This document shows positions 14,412-24,600 of a stretch of DNA of 39,465 nucleotides, in pieces. Origin of the DNA: a virus; IMG/VR virus record IMGVR_UViG_3300041809_000449, positions 1-39,465 of that record. One strand, given 5' to 3'. The notes beneath the pieces are model-generated. The model searched no databases. It saw nothing but the letters and a program-made list of their open reading frames with translations, and was not told the origin of the DNA. Made by a program: the position numbers and the translations under genes. Numbering within the stretch: position 1 is the stretch's first letter; every line of letters begins with the position of its first letter.

Positions 14412-15053
14412 ATGCCCCGGAACGCTCCGAATTGCAATCAGCCGCTCAACCCGAAGGGCGGCGGATATTACGAGATGTCCCTCAAGTCGGGGCTCATCAC
14501 GGGAGTCGCGGCCAATGCTGACCTGTTCTCCCTGCGCTTCAATTCGGCCCCCGCGACGGGCATCAAGAAGCGTTTTGAGCTCAAGTTCCTGAAGATCGAC
14601 TTCATCATCACGACGGGATTCACCGGAGCGCAGGTCGTGGACTTCGCGGCGTTCATCGCCCGCACCTTCACGGGAAGCTCGACGGGTGGCACGGCATCCC
14701 TCCCCCCCGCCAGCATGAACGACAAGCAGTCGATCTATCCCAACTCGGAGATCCTCGCCAACGGGGATTTGAGGATCGCCACCACGGCTGCCCTCGGGGC
14801 GGGGACCAAGACGCTCGACACGTTCCCCTTCCTGTCTGCTGCCGGATACGGCGCGGCGGCAGGGGCCGGGCCGTTCAGGAATGTGCCCATCATGGAGGAA
14901 TTCGGGGAGCACCATGTCCCCGTGGTCCTGCGGGCAAACGAGGGAATCGTCATCCAGAACCTGACGGCATTCGGCGCCGCGGGGGTGGGCAACCTCTACG
15001 TGGACATCGGCTGGATGGAAATCATCGACGACGGAATGTCGAACACCTGGTAA
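14412..15053 (+). CDS. Virion protein of unknown type, 213 aa
   Basis: ATG with GGAGG upstream, just after the terminator. Beta-rich, Gly/Ala/Thr-rich sequence (LKFLKIDFIITTGFTGAQVV; a VDIGWMEIIDD strand at the end) as in head fibres or decoration proteins. Position between cement and tail adaptor supports a head-surface role, which is an inference. Confidence 0.65.
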   Translation: MPRNAPNCNQPLNPKGGGYYEMSLKSGLITGVAANADLFSLRFNSAPATGIKKRFELKFLKIDFIITTGFTGAQVVDFAAFIARTFTGSSTGGTASLPPASMNDKQSIYPNSEILANGDLRIATTAALGAGTKTLDTFPFLSAAGYGAAAGAGPFRNVPIMEEFGEHHVPVVLRANEGIVIQNLTAFGAAGVGNLYVDIGWMEIIDDGMSNTW

Positions 15054-15056
15054 GCC

Positions 15057-16163
15057 GTGAACACGCTCACTGACATCCAGATTTTCAACAAGGCCCTCCA
15101 GCGCCTTGGCGAGACAAAGCTCGTGACCGCCGTGGATGGTTCCGATACCGGGAAGTACGGGTCCATCGCGGGGTCGGAGTATTACGCCACCAGGGACGAG
15201 GAGCTCCGTTCGCACGTCTGGAAGTTCGCGGTGAAGCGGTCCCTCCTCGTGCCTGCCTACGTCCTCGGAACGGGATCATGGGGGTCGGGCGCCACCACGG
15301 TGACCATTACCGGAGTCCCCGTCGTCAACTTTACTGCCGACACCAACCAGGTGGCGGGAGTGGACATCCAGTCCCGGACCCTGAAGAACTGCTCCATTGT
15401 GCCGAACCCGGCATGGATCGGGCAGAACATCTCTGGCCCGGGAATCCCCGCAGGTACACAGGTCCAGGGAATCGACTACATCGCCAATACGATCCGGCTC
15501 TCGAAGCAGGTCACAGCGACCGCGGTGACCCAGGCCATGAGCCTCTGCCCTGTCCTGAATGGATGGCTGATCACCACAAGCCTGAACAACGGGAACATCC
15601 TTCCTTCCTTCCCCGCAGGAATCCCTTCGACCTGCTTCATCTCGAAGGTGACTTCAACGGGAACCACCATCACCCTCACCCTGTCGAATGCAACGACGCA
15701 GGCGGGATCTTCCCAGAGCGTAGTCCTCCAGCCCCTGAACGCCGTGGGGACGTGGTACATGTACAACGAACCCCAGGACTCGCTTCGGGACACTGACCTT
15801 TTCGTCATCCTGCCGAACTTCATCTACCTCTGGCCGTTCAAGGTGGTCCACCAGAATTCCTTCCCCTCTAGGCGGGAGGGCGCCTACATCTACACCGACC
15901 TCGATCCGGGAGCGGGAAACGTCTATGGCGCCTACATTTCGCAGGTAACGGACCCCTCCCTGTTCGATCCCCTGTTCACCGACGCCCTCGTGTGCCGCCT
16001 GGCATCGAAGATCGCCCTCTACGTGACCGGAGGCGACAAGCTCGAGGACCGGTTCCTCGCCGAGTATCAGGCGCTCATCGCCCGGGCGCAGACCTACAAC
16101 CTCGCCGAAATGGACATGGAACCGGAGGGCGATCCGTTCTGGACTGACCGGGAGCTCCCGTAA
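15057..16163 (+). CDS. Tail tubular protein A-like adaptor with inserted beta domain
   Basis: GTG start after a short gap. N-terminal 75 residues (IQIFNKALQRLGE, then RDEELRSHVWKFAVKR) and C-terminal 60 residues (ALVCRLASKIALYVTGG, LAEYQALIARAQ) match the T7 gp11-like adaptor. Between them, about residues 80-230 form an inserted beta-rich region with GPGIPAGTQVQGI, making the protein 368 rather than about 200 residues. It joins portal to tail nozzle. Confidence 0.85.
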   Translation: MNTLTDIQIFNKALQRLGETKLVTAVDGSDTGKYGSIAGSEYYATRDEELRSHVWKFAVKRSLLVPAYVLGTGSWGSGATTVTITGVPVVNFTADTNQVAGVDIQSRTLKNCSIVPNPAWIGQNISGPGIPAGTQVQGIDYIANTIRLSKQVTATAVTQAMSLCPVLNGWLITTSLNNGNILPSFPAGIPSTCFISKVTSTGTTITLTLSNATTQAGSSQSVVLQPLNAVGTWYMYNEPQDSLRDTDLFVILPNFIYLWPFKVVHQNSFPSRREGAYIYTDLDPGAGNVYGAYISQVTDPSLFDPLFTDALVCRLASKIALYVTGGDKLEDRFLAEYQALIARAQTYNLAEMDMEPEGDPFWTDRELP

Positions 16164-18538
16164 TGCCCAACTATCTCGGACACATTACGCCCCTGCTCTC
16201 CGACTTCACCTATGGCGAGCTCTCGCCCAAGATGCTCGGAAGGTCTGAGACGAACGTCTACCACAAGGGAGCCCAGACCGTTCAGAACATGGTCCCGATG
16301 ATCCAGGGAGGATTCAGAAAGAGGACCGGCTCTCTTATGATCGAGAACACCCTTGGAGACGTGACCGCCCAGATATACCGAATGGTTATCAACCAGAACC
16401 TTTGGTATCTCCTGGAATTCACGAATCTAATGCTCAGGATATGGGGCAACATGAACACGACGCCTTCCGTCGTGCAGACCGTCACCACCCCGTATCTGAC
16501 CGCCGACCTCGTGAATTTGCAGATGGGATGGGCCTACCCCGACCTCTTTATCGCCAACTCAAATTACGCTCCGGCAATGCTGGAGTACGTCTCGCTGAAT
16601 ACCTTCGTATTCGTCAACCCTATCCCGATAGTCGGCAGCGCCCCGTCGTACTTCACGGGGACTCTAGCCTTGGGCAATAAGACTATTTCCGCGGTGACTC
16701 CTGACCCGACGCAGAACCCCCTACTTGCGGTAGTCCTCGGCGGAACGCTGACCAACGGAAGGCCGACGATCACCCTTCCGACGCTCGACCCCACCCAGCA
16801 GGCCTTCTCGCTTATCGGTATGCCGATAGCGGGCACGGGCATCGGGGCCGGCGTGACGATCATCGCGGTCACGTCAAGCTCGCTCACGATGAGCGCCAAT
16901 TACGGCGGCACGACGGGGGCATACCTAGGCTTGATCGTCTCCCATGCCGGGATCCCCGTCTCTGGATTCATTGCCCCAATCGGGACTAGTCCCGCGGGAA
17001 TCGCGCCGAATTCCAAGCTGGCCTCGGTCACGTCCTCGACTATCGTCATGGACACAAACGCCAACGGAACCGGCACCATCACCAACGGGATAGCTATTTC
17101 CCAGGACTCGGCGCTTCCCTTTCAGACCTCGGGGAACTACCCCGGCGTAGTCACTTGCGCGAACCAGCGCGTACTGTGGGCCGCTTCGGTCAACGATCCC
17201 CAAGAAGTGTGGGCATCGGTCGTAGAAATCTTCGACACCTACGGTTCAATGTTTATGCAATTCTTCGAGGATATCGTCTACACCGTCCAGACGATGAGCG
17301 AAAACGCCTCGGGCCAGCCGCTCGACTCTTCAGGTAATGTTGTCACCGCGGCCGCGGGGAACACCCCCGCGTACACAAGTACCCCCCAGTACCAGCAATC
17401 GGTTGGCGATGCGGACGGATTTACGGGCCAGATATACTCTGACCAGAACGACGCTATCCAGTGGATCGTGTCGGCAACAGACATCATCATCGGAACTCTA
17501 AGCGGGCAGGTGCTCATACCCGGAGACTCGACGGCAAACACCTTCAGCTTCAGGAATATTTCGAGGACCGGATGCGCGAATATCCAGGCGTACTTTATGA
17601 CGGGGGGCGTCCTCTTCGTGGATCGCGCCGCGCGCCGCGTCATGCTCCTGAACTGGCAGGGCGTCAATATCCAGCTCTTGCCTCCCGATACCCTCTCCAT
17701 ATTCTCGGATCACTTGTTCCTTACCTCCGCGTCGTCGATAAACCAGATCGAGTTTTCCACGTCTCCGGTCATGCGGCTCTGGTTCCTCCAGAATGACGGC
17801 ACCCTCGTCGGATGTGAGTATGACGACAAGTACGATTGCCGGGCCTGGTGGAATTACGTCACCAATGGGACCATCGTAAGCATTTGTGTAGGCCAGGGTC
17901 CGACGGAAGATGTTCTCTATCTCGTCGTGAATAGAAATGGGCACTACATAATCGAACAGGTCACGACGCTAGACTGGACCTCCGAATCGGGCCAGGGCGG
18001 CGTCTTGCCGGCCGTATTCACCGACGCCTCGGTCTACCAGTACAACGCAACTCCCTTCACGGTCGTTACCGGTCTTACGAACCTGAACGGAATGACGGTT
18101 CAGATGGTCGGGGACGGGATGTACCTCGGAACCGCCGTCGTCTCGGGCGGCCAGGTGACGCTTCCGAACGGGGGGACCTATCCGGCTTCGTATAATACGG
18201 CCATAGTCGGCCTCGGCTATACCTCAGTCCTTGAGACGATGCCCATAGAGACGGGCGTCGCCCAGGACAGCGGCGTTGGGAAAGAGCTCACTATCCCCAG
18301 GGTCGTGCTTCAATTTCTCAACACGCTTTACGCTGAAGTAATCGGAGTCCAAGGCGGGAACCCCGAAATATCAGACTACACGGCAGGACAGACTACGTTC
18401 CCGACGCCTTATACGGGAACCAGCCGGAGTCCGATGCCATCGGGATTTGCATTCGGATCGAGCGTTACGGTACAATCCTCGAAGCCGCTTCCCTTAATGG
18501 TGACGGCAATTATCCCCGAGGTAACCGGGTATGAATGA
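16163..18538 (+). CDS. Tail tubular protein B-like nozzle
   Basis: 791 residues, TAATG-coupled to the adaptor. N-terminus (SDFTYGELSPKMLGRSE, then GFRKRTGS) and the FEDIVYTVQ and RNISRTGC blocks are the tail nozzle family. Residues about 170-310 contain two more copies of the Gly/Ile/Thr beta module (GTGIGAGVTIIAV and GIAPNSKLASV) seen in the adaptor. It forms the hexameric nozzle through which DNA leaves. Confidence 0.87.
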   Translation: MPNYLGHITPLLSDFTYGELSPKMLGRSETNVYHKGAQTVQNMVPMIQGGFRKRTGSLMIENTLGDVTAQIYRMVINQNLWYLLEFTNLMLRIWGNMNTTPSVVQTVTTPYLTADLVNLQMGWAYPDLFIANSNYAPAMLEYVSLNTFVFVNPIPIVGSAPSYFTGTLALGNKTISAVTPDPTQNPLLAVVLGGTLTNGRPTITLPTLDPTQQAFSLIGMPIAGTGIGAGVTIIAVTSSSLTMSANYGGTTGAYLGLIVSHAGIPVSGFIAPIGTSPAGIAPNSKLASVTSSTIVMDTNANGTGTITNGIAISQDSALPFQTSGNYPGVVTCANQRVLWAASVNDPQEVWASVVEIFDTYGSMFMQFFEDIVYTVQTMSENASGQPLDSSGNVVTAAAGNTPAYTSTPQYQQSVGDADGFTGQIYSDQNDAIQWIVSATDIIIGTLSGQVLIPGDSTANTFSFRNISRTGCANIQAYFMTGGVLFVDRAARRVMLLNWQGVNIQLLPPDTLSIFSDHLFLTSASSINQIEFSTSPVMRLWFLQNDGTLVGCEYDDKYDCRAWWNYVTNGTIVSICVGQGPTEDVLYLVVNRNGHYIIEQVTTLDWTSESGQGGVLPAVFTDASVYQYNATPFTVVTGLTNLNGMTVQMVGDGMYLGTAVVSGGQVTLPNGGTYPASYNTAIVGLGYTSVLETMPIETGVAQDSGVGKELTIPRVVLQFLNTLYAEVIGVQGGNPEISDYTAGQTTFPTPYTGTSRSPMPSGFAFGSSVTVQSSKPLPLMVTAIIPEVTGYE

Positions 18539-18953
18539 GATCGTGGAATTTCTTCCTGAGCACCTCCTGGCGATGGATGCCATCTACGAGTTCCAGAACG
18601 GGGAGAAGGCCGAGGCGACGGGAAAGATCCTGAAGGCGGGAGGCCCCTGCGCGACCCTGTTCCACGACGGGAAGATCGCCGTCTGTGGCGGGATACGCAT
18701 CCTCTGGCGGGGGACCGGGGAATCGTGGATGTTCCTCTCGAAGACCAACTGCGGCCCCTCCGTGATGAAGACGGCCCGGGAGTGGCTGGACCGGACCATC
18801 GAGCAGAATTCCCTTGACCGGGTGAACGCGATCATCCCGGAAGGCGAGAAGTGGGCACGGACCGAGCGGTTCCTCGGGTTCTCCTTCGAGGCCATGATGC
18901 GCAAGTTCGGGCCGAACGGACTCAACAAGGCCCTTTATTCGAGGATCAGGTAA
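18531..18953 (+). CDS. GNAT-fold internal virion protein (T7 gp13-like)
   Basis: 140 residues overlapping both neighbours by a few bases. The order of elements (N-terminal helix, FHDGKIAVCGGIRILWRG, a W-x-F-L strand, a helix with LDR, then ERFLGFSFEAMMRKFG) matches the acetyltransferase-like phage protein that stands between nozzle and ejection genes in T7-like phages. Whether it has acetyltransferase activity is unknown; in T7 the counterpart is needed for virion assembly. Confidence 0.75.
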   Translation: MNEIVEFLPEHLLAMDAIYEFQNGEKAEATGKILKAGGPCATLFHDGKIAVCGGIRILWRGTGESWMFLSKTNCGPSVMKTAREWLDRTIEQNSLDRVNAIIPEGEKWARTERFLGFSFEAMMRKFGPNGLNKALYSRIR

Positions 18954-19885
18954 TGGTCGGCGCGTTGATAGCTCTTGGAGTAGTGGATGTCGGACTTGCG
19001 ATTTACGGGGATATCCAACAGAGCAATGCCGCCCAGACGGAAGCCGACCAGCAGAAGCAGGCCGACGCCCTCCAGGAGCAGCAGGAACAGCAGAACATTG
19101 CCCAGCTCACGACGAACCAGGCGCAGGACCTCGCCTCGTATCAGTCCCAGCAGGCCCTCGAGGAGGGCAGTCAGACCACGGCGGAGCAGAATGCGTATAC
19201 TTCCGCAAACCAGCAGCTTCAGTCATCTCAGGAGCAGCTCGGGGCCGAGCGGTCTGCCGCCCAGAGCGGGGCTTCGACGCTCATATCCAACGCCGCGGCC
19301 AGGGGGATCAAGGTCGGATCGGGAGCCGTCCAGTCGGGAGAGGATACCGGGAAGGGCGATATAGTATCAAATCCTGACGGGTCGGTGTCCTATGCTCGGG
19401 CCGCCCCGAACGTCTACGATTCCATGTCGTCGCCCCTCATGCAACTCGCCGCCTACGAGCGCACGGCGAACCTCCAGATCGGGAACGAGGCCGAGAATAT
19501 CGTCGGGGCATCGAACCTCGCCACCGGAGAGATAAGGTCGGGTACCGCCGAATTCGAGGCGCAGCAGGCCCAGAATCTCGCGACGTTTACCCAAAAGCAG
19601 GCTCAGGTCATGGCCGGCGCGAACCTCGGCTACGACCAGTCCGTCGCGGCCTTCAACCAGCAGGAATCGTTCACCCAGACCAATCTCCAGACCTACGACT
19701 CGAGCCTCTGGCTATCGGCCTTCTCTTCGATAGTAAACGAAGGCTCGTCTCTGCTCGGGTCGCTCTGGACTCCCCGGCAAAAAGCCCCTGCAGATCAGCC
19801 CTACGCCTACGACCTCGATACGTATGCCGATTATTCGGGGTATAGTAATCTAAACTTCGGGAATTACTATTCCCCCGGAGGCTGA
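18953..19885 (+). CDS. Internal virion (ejection) protein, T7 gp14-like position
   Basis: 310 residues; start at ATG 18953 in TAATG overlap. N-terminal hydrophobic segment (VGALIALGVVDVGLAIYG) followed by a long Gln/Ala-rich coiled coil, then a less regular half ending in a Tyr-rich tail. This is the pattern of the first ejection protein, which inserts in the outer membrane after release. Confidence 0.75.
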   Translation: MVGALIALGVVDVGLAIYGDIQQSNAAQTEADQQKQADALQEQQEQQNIAQLTTNQAQDLASYQSQQALEEGSQTTAEQNAYTSANQQLQSSQEQLGAERSAAQSGASTLISNAAARGIKVGSGAVQSGEDTGKGDIVSNPDGSVSYARAAPNVYDSMSSPLMQLAAYERTANLQIGNEAENIVGASNLATGEIRSGTAEFEAQQAQNLATFTQKQAQVMAGANLGYDQSVAAFNQQESFTQTNLQTYDSSLWLSAFSSIVNEGSSLLGSLWTPRQKAPADQPYAYDLDTYADYSGYSNLNFGNYYSPGG

Positions 19886-19886
19886 G

Positions 19887-21605
19887 ATGGCGGGACTTTT
19901 TAGCGGAGTTAGCACGGGACCGGCCATTCAGGACGTAGGGGCTTCCCTTGGGAAGCTCGGAATGACCATCTACAACAAGCTCGACGAGGCCGAGGCTACG
20001 TCCGAATTCCAGACCGGACAGCTCCTCCTCGAAAAGCAGATGAACGCCTTCGACCAGAACCTCGCCACTGACCCCAACTTCGACCAGTGGGGGGATAAGA
20101 ACACTAAGGCTATGTCTGACGCCTGGGACCAGACCGCGAAGGCCCTGAAAAACACGAAGGCCTTCAACGCCCTCAACGAGTGGTGGATCAGCCAGAAGAT
20201 CTCCCGCGACAAGGTGATAAACGATCGAGTAATCAACGCCAGGATCAACAAGCTCTCGGGGGCATTCCACTCCAACGTGGACGCCACGATGGCCGATGAT
20301 ATGCCGGTAGACCAGAAAAAGGCCCGCCTCGAGGCTCTTGGATCAGCCGCCGTCGCCACGAACGTCGCCGATCCCGCCGCCTGGGAGGATGAGAGGGCTA
20401 GGCTATTCAAGGCGATAGACAAAAACGATCTCCTCTCCAGGGGCCTCGAGCAGATGAACACGCAGGGCGAGGAGGCCGGAACCCTTTGGATGCTCGATCC
20501 CAAGAATTCCCAAAATCTCTCCGAGGAGGACAGGAAGTCCATGTCCACGGCCGCCGCCCAGAGCTACAAGCTGGTCCTCGCAGTGAAGGGGAAAAAGGCA
20601 GACGCGGGCAACAAGGACAACTTCGACAAGGCCCTGAACTGGGTCCTCGAGGACAAGATCCCCGAGGACGCCTACTCCCAGATCGAGAAGATGAACTGGC
20701 AGAGCGTCCCCGAGGCCGGCGTGGACGGAACCGCGGAGAAGCGGGCGGCCTATGAGATGGTGAAGTCGGCCGTCGAGAAGGCGGGGCACGGCGGGGGCAA
20801 GGCTTCCACGGCCGCCGCCCTCGCCCCCCTCTACGACGAGTACATGGGCGACCCGGACCACAGCGAGACGAACAAGCGGAAGTACATCCAGAAGATGCTG
20901 AAGACCAAGGGAATCACCGACGAGACCTCCAAGAAGGAGTTCTACAACTTCGTCACGAAGTACGACTTCACCCCCGCCGACAAGGCCGCCGTAGACACGG
21001 CCAAGCCCGCCGCGGGGGCCTCCCCTGCCGAGCTTGACCTCGCCAAGCAGGTCCAGATGTACGCGGCGAACTACTTCACGGCCCACAAGGACATCACGGA
21101 CCAGGCGACGAAGAACAAGATCGTCCAGGACCTGAAGGATACCCTGGGCGACAAGTACATCAAGGATGCCGTCACGACCATCACGACCGGAGAACGGGGA
21201 TGGTTCACCAGAAACACCGACTGGGTGCGCGGGATATTCGGGAACCATTCTGTCGAGGAGACCCAGCATATCGCCAACCTCATCCAGACCGGCAAGATGC
21301 AGGAGGCCGTGGACGCCAAGCAGCCCGCCGCGACGAAACTCATGTCCGACTACACCGAGAAGGCGGCTCAGACCTATTTCGCCGCTACCGGGAACAAGGA
21401 GCCTCCAATTCCGAATCCCTCGCCGAAGCTCCGCCCCAAGGGCGACAAGCGAGAAGGGATGCGGCCCATCTCGGAGCTCATTACCCCGGATAAAAAGACC
21501 GTCTACCAGCTCTGGCTGGACAAGGACAAGACCCTCCGCTGGTATTTCCTCCCCGCCGACAAGTACAAGGGCGCTAAGGATGAGGACTGGACGGTCGTGA
21601 AGTGA
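19887..21605 (+). CDS. Internal virion (ejection) protein, T7 gp15-like position
   Basis: 572 residues, one base after the previous stop. Almost entirely helical with a conserved-looking start (GPAIQDVGASLGKLGMTIYN). The second of three ejection proteins by order and size; these form a periplasmic channel for DNA entry in T7. A predicted small globular C-terminus (YQLWLDKDKTLRWYFLPADK) follows. Confidence 0.75.
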   Translation: MAGLFSGVSTGPAIQDVGASLGKLGMTIYNKLDEAEATSEFQTGQLLLEKQMNAFDQNLATDPNFDQWGDKNTKAMSDAWDQTAKALKNTKAFNALNEWWISQKISRDKVINDRVINARINKLSGAFHSNVDATMADDMPVDQKKARLEALGSAAVATNVADPAAWEDERARLFKAIDKNDLLSRGLEQMNTQGEEAGTLWMLDPKNSQNLSEEDRKSMSTAAAQSYKLVLAVKGKKADAGNKDNFDKALNWVLEDKIPEDAYSQIEKMNWQSVPEAGVDGTAEKRAAYEMVKSAVEKAGHGGGKASTAAALAPLYDEYMGDPDHSETNKRKYIQKMLKTKGITDETSKKEFYNFVTKYDFTPADKAAVDTAKPAAGASPAELDLAKQVQMYAANYFTAHKDITDQATKNKIVQDLKDTLGDKYIKDAVTTITTGERGWFTRNTDWVRGIFGNHSVEETQHIANLIQTGKMQEAVDAKQPAATKLMSDYTEKAAQTYFAATGNKEPPIPNPSPKLRPKGDKREGMRPISELITPDKKTVYQLWLDKDKTLRWYFLPADKYKGAKDEDWTVVK

Positions 21606-24600
21606 GCGATACCGCCTGGTTCGAGACGGCGAAGCCTCTAGGATCTCAGAGCGCGGCCGCGCCTTCTGAATTCGACTCCTGGATGACGTCCTCGACGACG
21701 GTCAAGCCTCCCCAGGCGACGGACGAGGACAAGGCCCAGGCCCTCGCCCTCACTAAGCGGCTCTCCAAGAATCCCGACGAGGTAGACAAGAAGCTTTCTC
21801 TGGCGAAAAACGCCGCCCCGATCCTTGGAATATCCGCCCCTTTCGTCTACGACAACGCGAATGTCGTCGCCAAGAGGCTCTATGGTCCCTTCGAGAACCC
21901 TGGATCGGCCTCCTCTAAGCTCGAGAACACGGTCAAGGCGATGCCCCTGAACACGAAGATCGCCACCCTCCAGTACCAGCAGCTCAGGGAAGGCGAGACT
22001 CCCGATCGGGCGCAGCAGATCAAGGATCTCCAAGCTCAGCTTCCGAAGGATCAAGTCGGCGGGATGCCGCGGTTCGTCATCGACGCGGCCTCGAGCCTCG
22101 GCATCCAGCTCGGCGCGGGCGCCGTGGGGTCAGTGACGGGGATGCAGGCCTTCGGCCAGGGGCTTCTCTCGAAAATGTGGTACGTGAAACTTATCCCCGG
22201 GGCATCGAAGGCGCTCGAGGAGGGCGCGAAAAAGTCCCTTGCCCTGAGCGATGAGGCGGTGGATACCGCGATGGGAAGCCTTATCGGAGGCTTTTATGGC
22301 GAACTCCGGGATTCCGGGGTGGGAGTGAAGGCCGCCAGGGCGGCTTCCGGGGTCATGCTGGCCGCGCAGACCGTCCTTTCTGCCCTCTCCGCGGGCAAGA
22401 TACCGGGCGTGAAGCAGGCGACGGAGGCCCTCGCGGAGGCCTCCCTGAAAGCCGTGGCGTCGGGCGAGCTCGCCAGGTCCATCGTCATCCAGGCCGGGAA
22501 GGGATACCTCGAGCAGGGCGCCATCGCCGCGCTCAACAACGCTACAGGCGTCCTTCTGCCCCAATTCGCCAAGTCACTGTCTAATAAAGTAGACGGTACT
22601 GACCTGACATGGGATCAAGCGAACGTGATCTGGAACCAATTCGCCACGGGAACGCTCGAGCAAGCCCTTGCGATGGGAACTGTCCATGCAATCGGAGCGA
22701 CGGTTCAGGGTACTCGTTACGCTATGGAAGCATCGAAGATCGCGGGCGAGATAGATAAGACCGTAGAACCTTCACCAACCGAAGCTGGCGGGGTCAAGGT
22801 TGCGTCGAAGGGCGTGGACTTGGGTAAACTCCCGAATCCCGAGGCGGAACGCGCTGTGCCTTTTCCTCCAGCCGAAGCCGCCGCCGCGGAAGCCAAAGCG
22901 GAAGCCGCTCGGACGAAGATCGCCAAGGATGAAATAGCGAAAACTCCAATATCTCAATTAGATGTTCCACGTGGAACAATGAAGCCGACCGGAGCCGAGC
23001 TGGCTTCGATTGAGAATGCCCCATTCGAGCGGACTTCCTCTGAGCGGATAAACGATCTCGCCACGCTGGAGAAGAACAAGGTCATCACCGAGCCCCAGCA
23101 AGCGGAGCTCGACAAGCTCCGATCCGAGCAGCCCGCCGCGATGGTTTCGGCCAAGCCGCCCTCGACGACGGAGCGGGTCGAATCCGACCCCAGGATGATA
23201 AAGGCCAACCAGAAGGTTGCCTCGCTTCAGGATGCGTTGGACTCGGCCCGGAAGGAAGGGAAGCTCTCAGGGGTCCAGGACCTCGCTATGGAAGATGCCC
23301 TGAAATCCGCACGGCAGGAAGCCCGGATGACTCAGGATATGCTTCACAAGGAAACCACGGAGAAAGTAAAGCAGGGCCTCGTCAACGAAAGGGAGCGTGT
23401 CGCGGCAGTAGCTCAAAGCAATCAGTATGTCAATAATCTTAAATCTCTCGATTTATCTCATATCGGGGACGAATATAAAGCCCCGATCAAAGGAATTCTC
23501 GATCAGATCAACCTGAATAAACCCACGAATAAGACTCTTGCGAACCTTTTCGATGTCCAGCAGCAGATAAATTCCGGTGTAGCGCCTACGAGTCTGCCTG
23601 AAAATTATGTCAATCGATTAGGCGAGCTCGCCAAAAAACCTTTCCGGGACCTTACCCTAGAGGAGCAAAAAGTAGTCCACGACACCATCATGGCCTACCA
23701 TAAGGCGGGCGTAGATTCGAGGACCTTGCTCGAGCGTGGGCAGGCGGTAGACAAGCAGGAAGCCCTCAAAGCCCTCAAATGGGAGAATATCGAGGCCCAC
23801 CCCAAGGAGACTCCCAAGCCGGGGGAATTCGTCAAGGCGAACACAGGCCTTGGATCAAAGATCAAGAGCGCCATTGACCACGCCAAAAACTCGGTTAGCC
23901 AGTATCAGACTCTCGTCGCCTCCGCTTTCGGGGGGGAGGACTCCCGCGGCTACCAGATCCTCGGGAAGGCCATCGACGACGGGGACGACATGAGGGTCGC
24001 CAAGTCCTACGAATATAGCGACCCCGTAGTAAATTGGTTCAAGGACAACAAGCTCGACATGGGCGCGTGGCTTAACGAGACGAAGGATGTGGACATAGAG
24101 GGCTTCAAGGGCAAGCTGCAACGGGGCCAGGAGATCGCCCTCGCCGGCATCGCGGCTCAGGAGGAGGGGCGGGCCTCGCTGCTCGAAAGCGGATTCTCGC
24201 TCCAGGGGGATTCCGTCCTCGGCCGGAAGTACAAGCTCACCGAGGCATCGCTCGACAAGCTACTGTCCGATATGGACCCGAAGGAGAAAGAGCTCCTCGG
24301 CAAGATATTCGACATGGGGAAGCGGGCCGGGAAGGACATGAAGGATACCTTCCGCCGAATGTACGGCTACGACATGGATACCCTGGACAACTACTATCCC
24401 CTCCACCGGGCCGAGCATAAGCTCCCGACCGAGGAGGAAATCCTCCACCAGCGGAATTCCTCTTCCTTCACTCGAGCCGGCGTGGACAAGAGCCATACCA
24501 TCTCCCGCGTAGGATCTCACAACGCCGTTTGGCTGCGAAACGCGGGCGACGACATCATGGAGATGGCCGACTCCGCCTCGACGTTCGTCGGGCTCGGGGA

